Source: Rodentolepis nana
Lineage: Eukaryota > Platyhelminthes > Cestoda > Cyclophyllidea > Hymenolepididae
Direction: 5' to 3'
Assembly: GCA_900617975.1 (NCBI GenBank)
Contig: UZAE01013318.1
Span: forward strand, 1-23,798
DNA length: 23,798 bases
Shown: positions 8,673 to 18,606 of the stretch, piece by piece
Layout: each line of letters starts with the position of its first letter
Position numbering within the stretch: position 1 is the first letter of the stretch
Notes under the pieces: generated by a model
The model's database searches: none
Told to the model about the DNA's origin: nothing
Seen by the model: only the letters and a program-made list of their open reading frames with translations
Program-made: the position numbers and the translations under genes

Positions 8673-11600
8673 TCAAACCTGATATGCATCATCAGGAGGG
8701 GGCAAGAGGCACAAATTGTAAGGAACGTCAGGTTTCCAAAAGCCCTCTTCTTTCCAACCAACCCAACCTTTGGCCAAAATTGTTGCTGAATCGCCCGGTG
8801 TACCAGTATAATGCGGATCCAGTATAAGGTATCGCGCCTTACCCGAGTCAGCAATGGCTACCCCAATGATTGTGTGCGCCAGGTCTCCTCCACCAACCAT
8901 AACAGGTCCACCACCGGAAGAAAAGTGTTCTACCAAGACAGCGGCGGCAGTTGGAGTAAAATCCCGCCCTCGTGCTACAGGGATTAGACGACATTGCACA
9001 TCATAGAGCTCTGATATGCAAAAACTCACCTAAAATGTGAAAGTATACATTAGTTATACCACTTAAAAGGGAATAAGCAGACGCAAAATTCATAAAAGAC
9101 AAATACATCCGTTCTAAAATGTGATAAAATTACGGCTTAAAATGAAAGGCATCCATCCCATCCATTGCTGTCTCCAATAAGGAAATGAATATCAAACTGA
9201 ACTGAAAATTAAATCATCCCTAAATTAGTTGCAGAGCGCGTTCTTTCTGAGAAAGGAAGCTTACGTCCATTGAAAAATCTTCAGAATACGAAATATTTTG
9301 ATTCTGAACTGTCAAATTAAATTAAATTCAACACACAAAAAACAACGGACGATGACAAATAGATGCATCGAAATTTCTATTAACCCCCCCCCCCCCCCCC
9401 CACGGATTCTCCGTTTAAATCTCTTAGATAAAATACAATATCTCACGCAAAAAAAGGAAGTGAGCAATTGTTAATGTACACCAAAATCATGGGTCGCCGA
9501 TGGACATAGGGGCGGGGGGGTTGAAAACCTGGCTTAATTCCGTGTTTAGATTCAATTGGTGGATTTGTGGACATTTTGGGAGGAATAATAAAGATATAAC
9601 AAGATCAGCGTTCGGAGTAGGACATAGAAGCAACCCTTCTCCCAATTACATCAACAGTCGCAACCTCTCAAGGTTGAAAAACTAAGAAGTGAGAAGGTTG
9701 ATAGGTCAGCTGGCTTATATAGAATAGCAAACTGTCGTTTACTCAAACATTACCAAAGTCATGAAAGAAAACATGATTCGCTTTGAATTTTATCTCAAAA
9801 TCGAATTATACGCAAGAGAGGAGAAAGAGATGAAAAGTATGCTTTCCAATAACCTGGTTTAAATACTTACAATATTTCGTAACGATGAAAAGTGTAGGAA
9901 ATGAAAGTAATAGTTCAACAACTTACTTCAAGCGAACCAATCCATTGACGAGAACCAATGAATTTCGCAGGTTTGTCGTTGACTTTTACTAAAGCCTCCT
10001 GAATAGCTCTATGAGACGGGAGAGGCTGAAGGGGCACCACGGTGCCTTGCCAGAGCAACCACGAGACCAGGGTCTGCAATGATCGATAAGCGCAGCCCCA
10101 GTTCTTGTCATCAATACCATCCTATTGGAAAGAAAAAAGATTACTCCACATGGCCTTTTTTGTTGAGCTAAGACCTCGCATTCTCGTATGAATCACCAGA
10201 AAGATTAAGTTCAAACCACATCGCAGCGGCTACAGATAATACAAGTTAACCCCTTTAACGCTCGATTTAAGTTTTGTGTTCTAAAATTTCTTCCCCTCTG
10301 TTTTTTCCCCAACTAAAAGGGTTCAAGCAAACATCATGGATGCACTTTTTTTCATATAAACTTTACTACAATAGAAAACAACGAATGTGAGCCATACTGT
10401 CCCAACAGTCATGCAGCCCAACAATTGAAAAAGGACCACTTGGGCATATGGTATAAATAAAGGACTTTTCCGCTCTTAACATTACCGTAATAAACTTATT
10501 ATTCCTCTATAGGGCTGCGCGATAGACTTACCTCCACGTGGTGCACTCCGGGCAACGTATACTCATACGGCAAAAAAGTCTATTAACTGGCGATTGACCT
10601 CTGACTTCAAACTACCACCACCCCATTGTATGTAATATTCGACCTCTTCCACAGTTCTCATATTATCTTTTCTCTTCCTTTGTCTCTATGTCTCTTTCAC
10701 ATCTGCGAATCACTCTTCTGTCCCTCCCTCTCGACTTTTGTCACTTTGATGTTCCTCCTCCTCTCAGTGAAGCCCGAAGTCAGCTAAAGGGCTAGTGATA
10801 ACTATCAAAACGCCTGTCATTTAAAATAAATAAATTATTCCTTTATTGAATGTAAATGAGAGTATTTGAGTGCAAAATCAACATTCCTGTTCAACATACA
10901 TACGGCAGAAACGTGGAAAACTAACTATTATTATTATTATTATTCCATGAACACTTGAAAAATGCACCCAACTCGCACTCACGCGTGTCTCACAGCAGAC
11001 TGACGCTGCCGACGTGATGAGTTTTGGTGGTGTATCAGGGGAGGGCTACACAGACGTTTTGAACATGTTTCAAACGACATCAGCACCTTCTGTTACGAGT
11101 CTAGTATCAATGGAGCTTATTTTAAAATAGGACCGTACGATCCTGTAGGGTGTTAAATGGTTAATAAATAAGTTGTAATAGTACACAGGAGAAGTCACTG
11201 AACTTTCATTGTAGAGAAGAGAGAAGTGTAATTGGTTCCCAATATTTATTCTTAGGATGATTTGGAAAATCGTCATAGCAATAAATTAATAATAATGAAT
11301 AACCCCCAAGTCCCTCGTGGAAAAACGCGGTTAATTGGAAAACAGATAGATATACGTTGGCGGTCGACTCCGCCAAACCATGATATGCCCCAGAGATGAT
11401 GACATAGAGATCTAATAAACATGGCAGTAGTGTGAAATTGGCATACGAATGCCGTGTGATCAATACTACACTTCCTGTGCAAACAAAAGCCTTACCATTC
11501 CGAGTTCACATTTACTAGTGCATGTAAAATTCCACTCTCAAGGAAAGTGCCATGTTCATGACACGCAAACTCTTTATGAACACGTTGCTACTAACTCAAT

Positions 11601-13293
11601 GTAATAAGGTAGACCATTATCGCTATGGTTCACTATATGAGAAATACAAAACATTTCTCAACCCTGTCAGTGAAAAAGTACTACAAAAGGCCTCTCTGAA
11701 ATGGCTGGAAATTTTAGATGGATCAAGAAAAATACGTTAATTAATTTTAGGTTAAACCTACCTCTGAGTGATACGATCATCCAAAGACAAAAAATAACAT
11801 ATACAATTACGTTTGAATGAACTCACTTGGAGGTAATGCTTGTAGGTGTATCTTCCACGAACAATTTCAACGGTGATATCAGGACTAGACGGAATGGGTG
11901 GAAGAAGAAGATGTGGGCAGACCAGGTTCTCTGGATTTGGACCAAGAAGTCGCCGGAAGCTACGTGTCGGAAAGAGAGCCAATCCGCGTCGTAGAATGGG
12001 ATATTGAGGCAGCTCCAATACTAGAGGAGATAGTTTAAACGCCTTGAAACCCAATGATAAAGGCAAGGGAGAATAGCAGAGCCTTCAATAACCAATAAAT
12101 GAACTTGCAAGGCATTGAGAGTTCTAAGAAAAGCACCTAGGAGCAAGTATTGCTCGAACACAACACGAAAAAGCAAAAAAATTGGACGAATTCCTGCGAT
12201 AAAAGGTAGAAAACAAATGATGAAGATAACCTAGATAAAGCTTTCGACTTAGCTCAAGTGAAATGAACCCTCGAAATGGCATTCGTAAACTAGAGACATA
12301 AAGACATTCGTCAGCAATGGTCAACATAGACTCAAGAAGCGATTCCGGGCATTGATAGCTGTGATACAGGAAGAAATTTAGTTTAGGACAACTGCATAGG
12401 GATCAATAGATTCGGGCGGCTCTCCGGCCACGCAGGCAAATGAGACTGGTTTACATAATTCTTCTCAATTTTCCCAATTATTTTAAGAAACCCAATTCTT
12501 GAGGGAAGATTTATTGATACAGAATACGAAACGTTATGATTGAACTTTCAAATCCGCAATACGATAGTTTGCGAAAAGGAAAGGCTTTTCGAAAATGAGC
12601 CCTACTTTTGAACACAATGAAAACTTAAACTGCCTAATTCGAAAAAAGCGTTCAAAGCGAATAACAAACAAATTTCAAGTGCAACTCACTTGCATGCATT
12701 TTCTTTCTCAGCTCTAATTCATTCTGGGAGAAAGGAGGGTAAAATACGCGGATAAGTTGGTTCTCATGAAGAAAATAGTAGGTTGACAGACAACGTGGCA
12801 TCGCATTGTTATCCTTTAAAGTCGAATTCAGTGCACGCTGATAAGCCGTCAGGTAATTTCGAACTGCATCTTGTAGTTTACCAAATAAATCCTCATCCAG
12901 AGTATCTGGCGTTACAGGAAGGAAAATGTCCACACTTAGTTCATGTAACCCTTTTGGCAACTGTTGAATAGATCTAACTTCAGCTCTTGGACCCGCATCA
13001 GTTGAATCGCAATCGAGATTAAACTGTGCCTCAAAGGTTATCGGATCCTTAAAAGAATCAGAGCGCTTCCTGAGTAGTAATTTAGATTGATTTTCACGAA
13101 GAGAGGGCTTTTCTTTTGAAATGAGATGAACATTGTGGATGAAAATAAAAGCATCAAGTGTGGCTAATAGACGAGCAAAAACTTTATTGAGATGTTTTTC
13201 ATTCAAAGGAAGCAATAAGGTGCCGTAATTAACGAGAATTCGAAGATAAAGAGCGTCTGCTTCAGGAATGGGTGATGCATGAACCAAATCCAT
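8673..13293 (-). CDS. UFSP2: UFSP2, UFM1-specific cysteine protease; complete
   Basis: Four exons on the minus strand, 13293-12690, 12020-11827, 10121-9927 and 9029-8673 (TGA), give 449 residues; human UFSP2 has 469. Introns of 669, 1705 and 897 nt are GT/AG, and the phases fit (1,0,0). The N-terminal half (residues 1 to about 250) is the poorly conserved MPN-like region, recognisable by [12 protein letters not shown] and RKKMHA..LELP. The C48/C78-type peptidase domain follows: [14 protein letters not shown] carries the catalytic cysteine (about Cys276), GSRQWIGS and VMVGGG..AHTI are family blocks, and LILDPHYTG supplies Asp402 and His404. The Cys-to-Asp spacing is 126 residues, against 124 in human. 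The family matures UFM1 and removes it from targets such as ribosomal protein uL24 at the ER. The start ATG sits in a strong gccATGG context. Intron 2 carries an antisense SINE and intron 3 a run of 18 C. Confidence 0.95.
9384..9401. repeat. Run of 18 cytosines
   Basis: An uninterrupted C18 tract inside UFSP2 intron 3. The length may be unstable or inexact in the assembly. A short G-rich patch (9510-9520) lies about 110 bp to the right. Confidence 0.95.
10511..10833 (+). mobile_element. Full-length SINE-like copy, antisense in UFSP2 intron 2
   Basis: It begins AGGGCTGCGCGATAGACTTA and ends in an AAATAAATAA-type tail. The flanks attattcctctat (10498-10510) and attattcctttat (10834-10846) form a 13-bp duplication with one mismatch. 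Read on the UFSP2 strand, it carries a consensus donor (GGAG|GTAAGT) at its left end and an acceptor-like CCCTTTAG at its right end. Confidence 0.94.
10925..10943. repeat. (ATT)n microsatellite
   Basis: About six TTA/ATT units inside UFSP2 intron 2, to the right of the SINE copy. Confidence 0.9.
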
Positions 13294-13297
13294 GGCT

Positions 13298-13303
13298 CTA
13301 AAA
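13298..13303 (-). promoter_or_regulatory. Acceptor-like site just before the UFSP2 start codon
   Basis: On the minus strand TTTTAG ends four bases before the start (ttttag|agccATGG). It could be the acceptor of a 5' untranslated intron, the acceptor for an upstream coding exon, or a spliced-leader trans-splicing site, which many flatworm genes use. It may also be chance. Confidence 0.35.
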
Positions 13304-13541
13304 TAGGTTTGTAAGGCTTAGTAAACATTTTGGAAATTTCTAGGGTAATACAGGGGATTTTAAGATTATAAGAAAAATGAAAACAATACAGCATATAAGT
13401 GATACATTAATTAAATAGCAAAATAGAACGAAAGAAAGTATGAATTCATAAAATTAACAATTATAACTATTACTATAAAAGATTTAACGACCACAGTTCC
13501 GGATGAGAACCGAAACTAGGCTAAGCTAGCGACTCCATTGA

Positions 13542-13606
13542 CCAATAGGAGGGCCCTTCAATGTAAAGCTTCCAATCACATGCTACAAACTCCCAGATGC
13601 ACCAAT
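13542..13606. promoter_or_regulatory. Three CCAAT boxes at exact 30-bp spacing, candidate UFSP2 promoter
   Basis: CCAAT occurs at 13542-13546, 13572-13576 and 13602-13606, all in the same orientation and starting exactly 30 bp apart. The first (GACCAATAGG) matches the NF-Y consensus well; the others have weaker flanks. They lie about 250-315 bp upstream of the UFSP2 start codon. NF-Y sites spaced about three helical turns apart are typical of many animal promoters. Function is inferred. Confidence 0.5.
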
Positions 13607-13950
13607 AGCAATTTAACTTGTGGACAAAGTAGGTAGCTGTATGGGACTAGTCTCCAACTTTAAGCCGAATTATTAAATACCTAATTGTGTGACCATTGCC
13701 TTCCCTTCATCCCATGTTACAAGTTCATGTTAAATATTTATTGCATGTATGTTAAAATAACTTAAATCGCAGGGTTGTTGAAAAGAGGAACATATAAAAT
13801 TAAGGCACTTACATATTTTTACTAAGCTCTAGGGGTTAGGTCTATTTTGGATGACCAGTTAAGTTATAACAGGGGGTCCTTTATCTCGGCTCACCAGTAT
13901 TAATGCCGAAATGCGTCTCAATGATCATTATCAGTTAATAAAGGCCCGGT

Positions 13951-14415
13951 AGTAGTGTGGCACAGACTTACCTCCTCGTGGTGCACCCTGGGCAACGTAT
14001 TATCATACGGCAAAGTCTATTAACCGGCAGTTGACTTCTCATTTCAAACTACCATCACCCCCACTGTATGTCATATTCGACCCCGATACAGTACTCATCT
14101 TACCCTTTCTGAGCCTTTGTGTCTGTCTGTTTCTTTTACATCTGTGAATCACTCTTCTATTCCCCCTTCCGAATTCTTCTCTGCTATTCCTCCTCCTGAA
14201 TTCTTCTCACTTTGATGTTCCTCCATCTGTGAATCACTCTTCTTTTCCCCCCTCCCGAATTCTTCTCACTTTGATGTTCCTCCCTCATCTGTGAGTTCCC
14301 CCTTCCGAATTCTTCTCACTTTGATGTTCCTCCTCCCCTCTGTGAATACCGTAGTCAACTAAAGGACTAATGATTACTATCAAAACGCCTGCTATTTGTT
14401 ATAAATAAATAAATA
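13951..14415 (+). mobile_element. SINE-like copy enlarged by internal tandem duplication
   Basis: The copy is 465 bp instead of about 330. Between 14140 and 14345 a segment of about 60 bp, containing ATCTGTGA, GAATTCTTCTCACTTTGATG and TTCCTCC, is repeated about three times. The flanks aataaaggcccggt (13937-13950) and aataaaagcccggt (14416-14429) are a 14-bp duplication with one mismatch. Confidence 0.92.
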
Positions 14416-14429
14416 AATAAAAGCCCGGT

Positions 14430-15883
14430 GTACTTAAATGGTTTTGGTTTTTCAGCTTCAATTAAACTTGGCTATAACTATGAGATATAAATAACATTCT
14501 TCCAGTTAGAGAAAATGTTTTCTATTTCGTAATAAGTATTTAAGTTAATGCTAATTTTTTCTTCAATTCATTTGATTATTAAATAGGAGATTCAAATTCT
14601 ACGCTCTACACTGTGGTGACATTTGAAACGGTTTGCTACGCTAATCTCTATAATATGATTCGCAATTTTGAAATGGTTCCCAGCATTAGCCTAGCTATCA
14701 CGAAGCAATAGAGTAAATAGATAATTGTCGTGGATAACGTTTATTTGGGGTGTGTGCCATTAATTTGCAATGAAGGCTTTTTAATCAATGCGATGTTTAT
14801 TGATTGGTGGCTGAATGAGGGTCCTCTGCTCTCACGACCGCACCTTCGAGTCTATCTGAGTGCTATGAGATTTTCTGTTCATCCATGATAGCGTTGTGCA
14901 TTCCACATATTCAACCAGCAAATTTCTTATGGAAATTTGATAACTCACTATCATTTGAGGAGCGGGGGAATTCATTTGTTTATATCTAACGAAATGTGGT
15001 GCGCTTAAATATTCAAAATATGCCATATCATTCAAAGTATTGTATTTGAGGAAAATGGTTGAGAAAGTACAATGAGTTGTTATTTAAAATCAGTTTATAT
15101 GACAACTTTCATACTTCTTGCAGTGACTACTGTTTTGCAACATTTATAGCATTTGGAAGAGCTCTCTCATATGTTATTTCATTATTTTCATGAGAGTATG
15201 TCTATTTGTCCTTAGAATAACGCTATTAAATTTCTGCCTTTCCAGGTTGAAAAATTATTTGAGGATCGAAAATTAAATTAACAACTGTTGTTGAAACTTA
15301 TTCTATTAACACTCATATATTTACCATTATGTTTCAGTACATACATGAACATTTTGATCATGTCAATTTCAGAAATAAAGACAAGAAGTTCATTTCTATT
15401 AATAAATATAAGCACTACCATATCTAGTTTTTTATACAGAAATCATTAAACCATAACTTAGCTGTACACGCTTGACCCTACGATTAGTTAATTGTTGATA
15501 TTTACTCTAAGAAAAAATCGGACCTTTTAAAGTGCAATCCCTTGTTTACATGACCCCGAAGAAATCTACCATGTTGGCAAAGTTTCAGCCGGATCGCCAA
15601 TTTAAAATATATGGCGAAAAGATTGATCTTGCCAACGAGTTTTCTTACTTAAAATTTCTTCTTTGCATTGGGGAATGTTATTGGCGCTCAAATAAGTTCT
15701 AAAATCAAAACCACGGACGAATTAATCCAAAACAAGAACAAAACCTAACGATCGGGGAAGATGAAACCCGTAAATATATGGTTATCCAAAATATTAATTA
15801 TTGGTATTATTAAGAAAGTTAAAATGTAAATTAATGTGACTCAATCTAGGATCGAATTCAATGTCCATAATTATTTAAGTGGC
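14430..15883. other. No gene recognised
   Basis: AT-rich single-copy-looking sequence between two SINEs. Only short open frames, none familiar; no RNA gene seen. Confidence 0.5.
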
Positions 15884-16182
15884 GGGGCGTGCAACGTATA
15901 CTCATATGGCAAAAAGTCTATATACCGGCAGTGACTTCTGACTTCAAACTACCATCACCCCACTGTATGTCATATTCGACTACTCCCACAGTACTCACCT
16001 CACTTTTTCTCCGCTTTGTGTCTGTCTGTCTGTCTGTCTCTTTTACATCTGTGGATCATTATTCTGTCCCCCCCTCTCGACTTTTTGTCACTTTGATGTT
16101 CCTCCTCATCTCTGTGAAGCCGGAAGTCCTCTAAAAGGCTAATGATAACTATTAAAACGCCTGCCATTTTAAGTAAATAAAT
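15884..16182 (+). mobile_element. SINE-like copy lacking about 40 nt near its 5' end
   Basis: GGGGCGTGC is joined directly to AACGTATACTCATATGG, skipping the GATAGACTTACC...CTGGGC part. The rest follows the consensus to the AAGTAAATAAAT tail. I see no convincing target-site duplication. Confidence 0.88.
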
Positions 16183-16378
16183 TCTGTCTAGCAAGAGTGT
16201 TTCTCGTGTGAATAGTGTGGGTTACCTTCCTTTAAGGTGTTGTTAACACCTCAAAACAAATAGTTGGGAAGTTTTTTTAAACTCAAAATAAACTGAGTAA
16301 TACTGTTTCATAATTAACATACCGACAATGTTTGATTTCTCACGTAATCAGTAAATTTTCAACTTAGTCAAAATATTT

Positions 16379-16696
16379 ATTTATTTCAAATGGCAGACAT
16401 TTTGATAGTTATCATTAGCCCTTTAGTTGACTTCGGGCTTCACAGAAGGAAGGAACATTAAAGTGAGAAAAATTCGACAGGGGAAAAGAAGAGCGATTCA
16501 CTGATGTAAAAGAAACAGACAGACACAAAAGCTCAGAAAGGGCTAGATGAGTACTGTGGAAGGGGTCGAATATGACATACAGTGGGGTCATGGTAGTTTG
16601 AAGCCAGAAGTTAACTGCCAGTTAATAGACTTTTTTGCCGTATGAGTATACGTTGCCCAGGGTGCACAACGTGGAGGTAAGTCTATCGCACACCCC
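16379..16696 (-). mobile_element. Full-length SINE-like copy
   Basis: On the minus strand it runs from GGGGTGTGCGATAGACTTAC to the AAATAAATAA tail. The flanks tagtcaaaatattt (16365-16378) and taatcaaaatattt (16697-16710) form a 14-bp duplication with one mismatch. The donor-like GGAG|GTAAGT is intact on the plus strand. Confidence 0.94.
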
Positions 16697-16710
16697 TAAT
16701 CAAAATATTT

Positions 16711-18156
16711 GTTTTGGGTTTGAGTTATGATGGTTTTTAACATTTCGGGACATTTTGGCTGCTATTTCCAGTATTTCAGCAGGTAGAAAAAAGTTTTATT
16801 GTTAAAAATGACGCCACCGTGTTTTCACTAAATAATGCCACTGACATGAGTATTACAAGGGAATAAATGATTTTTGTATGCCTTTGCGTAATATACTCGA
16901 AGGTGACACTTAATTGGCAGTTCACCAAAGGTTACAAAGGTAGCTACTCTAAAATTTACAAAATTTGGTGCAGTTCGAATTGAAAAAGGCCAAACCATTA
17001 AAAAATCTCTAGCTAAGGACAAGGTATTGTGGGGCTTTTTTGCCTTAGAAACACTGAGAATATTATGAGCAGCCACTGTTCAAAAGCTAATTTAAGTGCA
17101 AATACCTCTGATCTGGACAGTGGCTTAAATCACTCTGGCAAAACGGAAACGTGAATATATCCAACCGGCATTTACACGCACGTGAGGAATTAAAGCAATC
17201 CGGGGGGGGGGGAGGGGGAGTATGATTCCTCATAATGGTAACATGACAAGGAATGAAAGGGCAAGAAGGGGAGAAGATGGACAAAGAAGCATTTGAGAAG
17301 AAAAGGCGAGAGGAAGCGGTTAACTTGCCACAATAACCACAACTTTTCATTGGTCGCCGTTTCCATATTAGACTGTGTCGGGGTGGGGGGTGGGGGTGGG
17401 AGGGGAGTAAGTATTTCTGCAAGGACTGTCATCTTTGACAACAGAGTTAATTTCCCATTATTCAGTTACAATGAGCCTGGTAGATTGGGCGGTCAAAGAA
17501 CATATTGTTCTAAAATAAGAAGTTCGTTTTCAAACTGCTAGATAGATTAAGCATTATGAGGCGCCTACAACAGTAATGCAAGTAAATTCGATTAACTGGA
17601 ACGAAGTTAAAGGAGGTCGAAACTAAAAGGTGAAAAGGTGTCATTTTACTAATATGAGCTGCTTTTTTGAGGGAGGAGGGGGGGGGGGAGAGAAACAGAG
17701 CATGTAAATAGCGTGAAGATTTTGAAGTTCCTGATCCGCAGGCTAAATTACCATCATTCTATATTTTAACTTTGATAAAGTGAAGACAAAACATGGAGAC
17801 GTTGACGAATCGCTCGAAATATTTCCCTCCTTTCCTCATGGAGATGAATGTAAGGTCAATAGTGTGGATTCAAGTCTTACCCAAATTATCATGTTCTGTT
17901 GGTCAATTTTAGTGATCGCAGACAAAGAATCATTAGTCAACTCAGCTTTGTTCAATAAGAAGCAATTGGTACACTCTCGAGACAGATATTTTGTTTTTTT
18001 TGTTTCTTTTTACAAAATTTCCTCATTGAATGGAGAAAGAAAAAGCCCATTAGATCAATCTTCTTATATTTCCCATTCCTAAATGTGTGCTTTCCCATAA
18101 TTATTCCCAATTCATTAAGAAGAAACTTCAGAATAAAACTTTACAAACCAAGACTG
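16711..18156. other. No gene recognised; G-rich plus strand
   Basis: Contains G-runs at 17202-17219, 17380-17405 and 17679-17690 and purine-rich stretches on the plus strand. The open frame at 17780-18082 (100 codons) resembles nothing I know and has no clear splice or start context. Confidence 0.5.
17380..17405 (+). other. Potential G-quadruplex
   Basis: Five G-runs (4, 6, 5, 3 and 4 G) separated by single T or A bases in 26 nt. This meets the usual G4 pattern with very short loops, which normally favours stable folding. Confidence 0.8.
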
Positions 18157-18165
18157 GAAAAGAAT

Positions 18166-18494
18166 TTATTTATTTATTTCAAATGGCAGGCATTTTGATT
18201 GTTGTCATTAGCCCTTTAACTGACGTCAGGCTTCGCAGAGGAGGATGGAGAACATCAAAGTGACAAAAAGTTGAGAGAGGGGACAGAATAATGATTCACA
18301 GGTATAAAAGAGACAGATAGGCACAAAGGTTAAGTAAAAGATAAGGCGAGATATGCTGAAATTGTGGAATATGACATGCAGTGAGGTGATGGTAGTTTGA
18401 AGTGAGAAGTTAACTGCCAGTTAATAGACTTTTTGCCTTATGAGTATACGTTGCCCAGGGTGTACCACTTGGAGGTAAGGCTATCACACACCCC
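18166..18494 (-). mobile_element. Full-length SINE-like copy, 3' partner of the U6-SINE chimera
   Basis: On the minus strand it starts GGGGTGTGTGATAGCC immediately after the T-run of a U6 snRNA copy and ends in an AAATAAATAAATAAA tail. No duplication separates it from U6. Instead one 9-bp duplication (gaaaagaat) flanks the two together: 18157-18165 and 18598-18606. Confidence 0.95.
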
Positions 18495-18544
18495 AAAAAA
18501 TATGGAACGCTTCACGATTTTGCGTGTCATCCTTGCGCAGGGCC

Positions 18545-18584
<40 letters not shown>

Positions 18585-18597
18585 ACCGAAGAGATAC
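18495..18597 (-). pseudogene. U6 spliceosomal snRNA retrocopy, full length, fused to a SINE
   Basis: The minus strand reads as U6 from end to end. It has a 5' hairpin around CTTCGG, ACATATACTAAAATTGG, ATACAGAGAAGATTAGCATG (containing the ACAGAGA box), TGCGCAAGGATGACACGC and GTGAAGCGTTCCATA, then TTTTTT. Compared with the human U6 sequence I know, the CCCC before TGCGCAAGG is one C short, inside the internal stem-loop. The first G of U6 abuts the 9-bp duplication and the last T abuts the first G of the SINE. I therefore call it a retrocopy rather than a transcribed gene. An AT-rich stretch upstream contains TATATAA, but it is too close (about -24) and too commonplace to count as a U6 promoter. 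Confidence 0.92.
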
Positions 18598-18606
18598 GAA
18601 AAGAAT

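Noticed and set aside
10536..10556. An RFX X-box in the SINE (GGGCAAC half-site after GTGCAC)
   Set aside because: Only one half-site fits; the other arm and the spacing do not match the consensus.
11758..12066. The whole minus-strand open frame as a UFSP2 exon
   Set aside because: Only 12020-11827 fits. The acceptor TCTCCTCTAG restores phase and aligns residue for residue with the family; the extra ends are intron.
12652..12689. Continuation of UFSP2 exon 1 to its first stop codon
   Set aside because: A strong donor (GCAA|GTGAGT) at 12689 ends the exon, and the residues after it have no counterpart in the family.
17780..18082. A 100-codon open frame as a gene
   Set aside because: No recognisable family, low-complexity stretches, no supporting splice sites or neighbours.
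18495..18597. A functional U6 snRNA gene
   Set aside because: Its first base abuts a target-site duplication shared with the SINE tail, one C is missing in the internal stem-loop, and no proper upstream promoter is visible. A retrocopy explains all of this.
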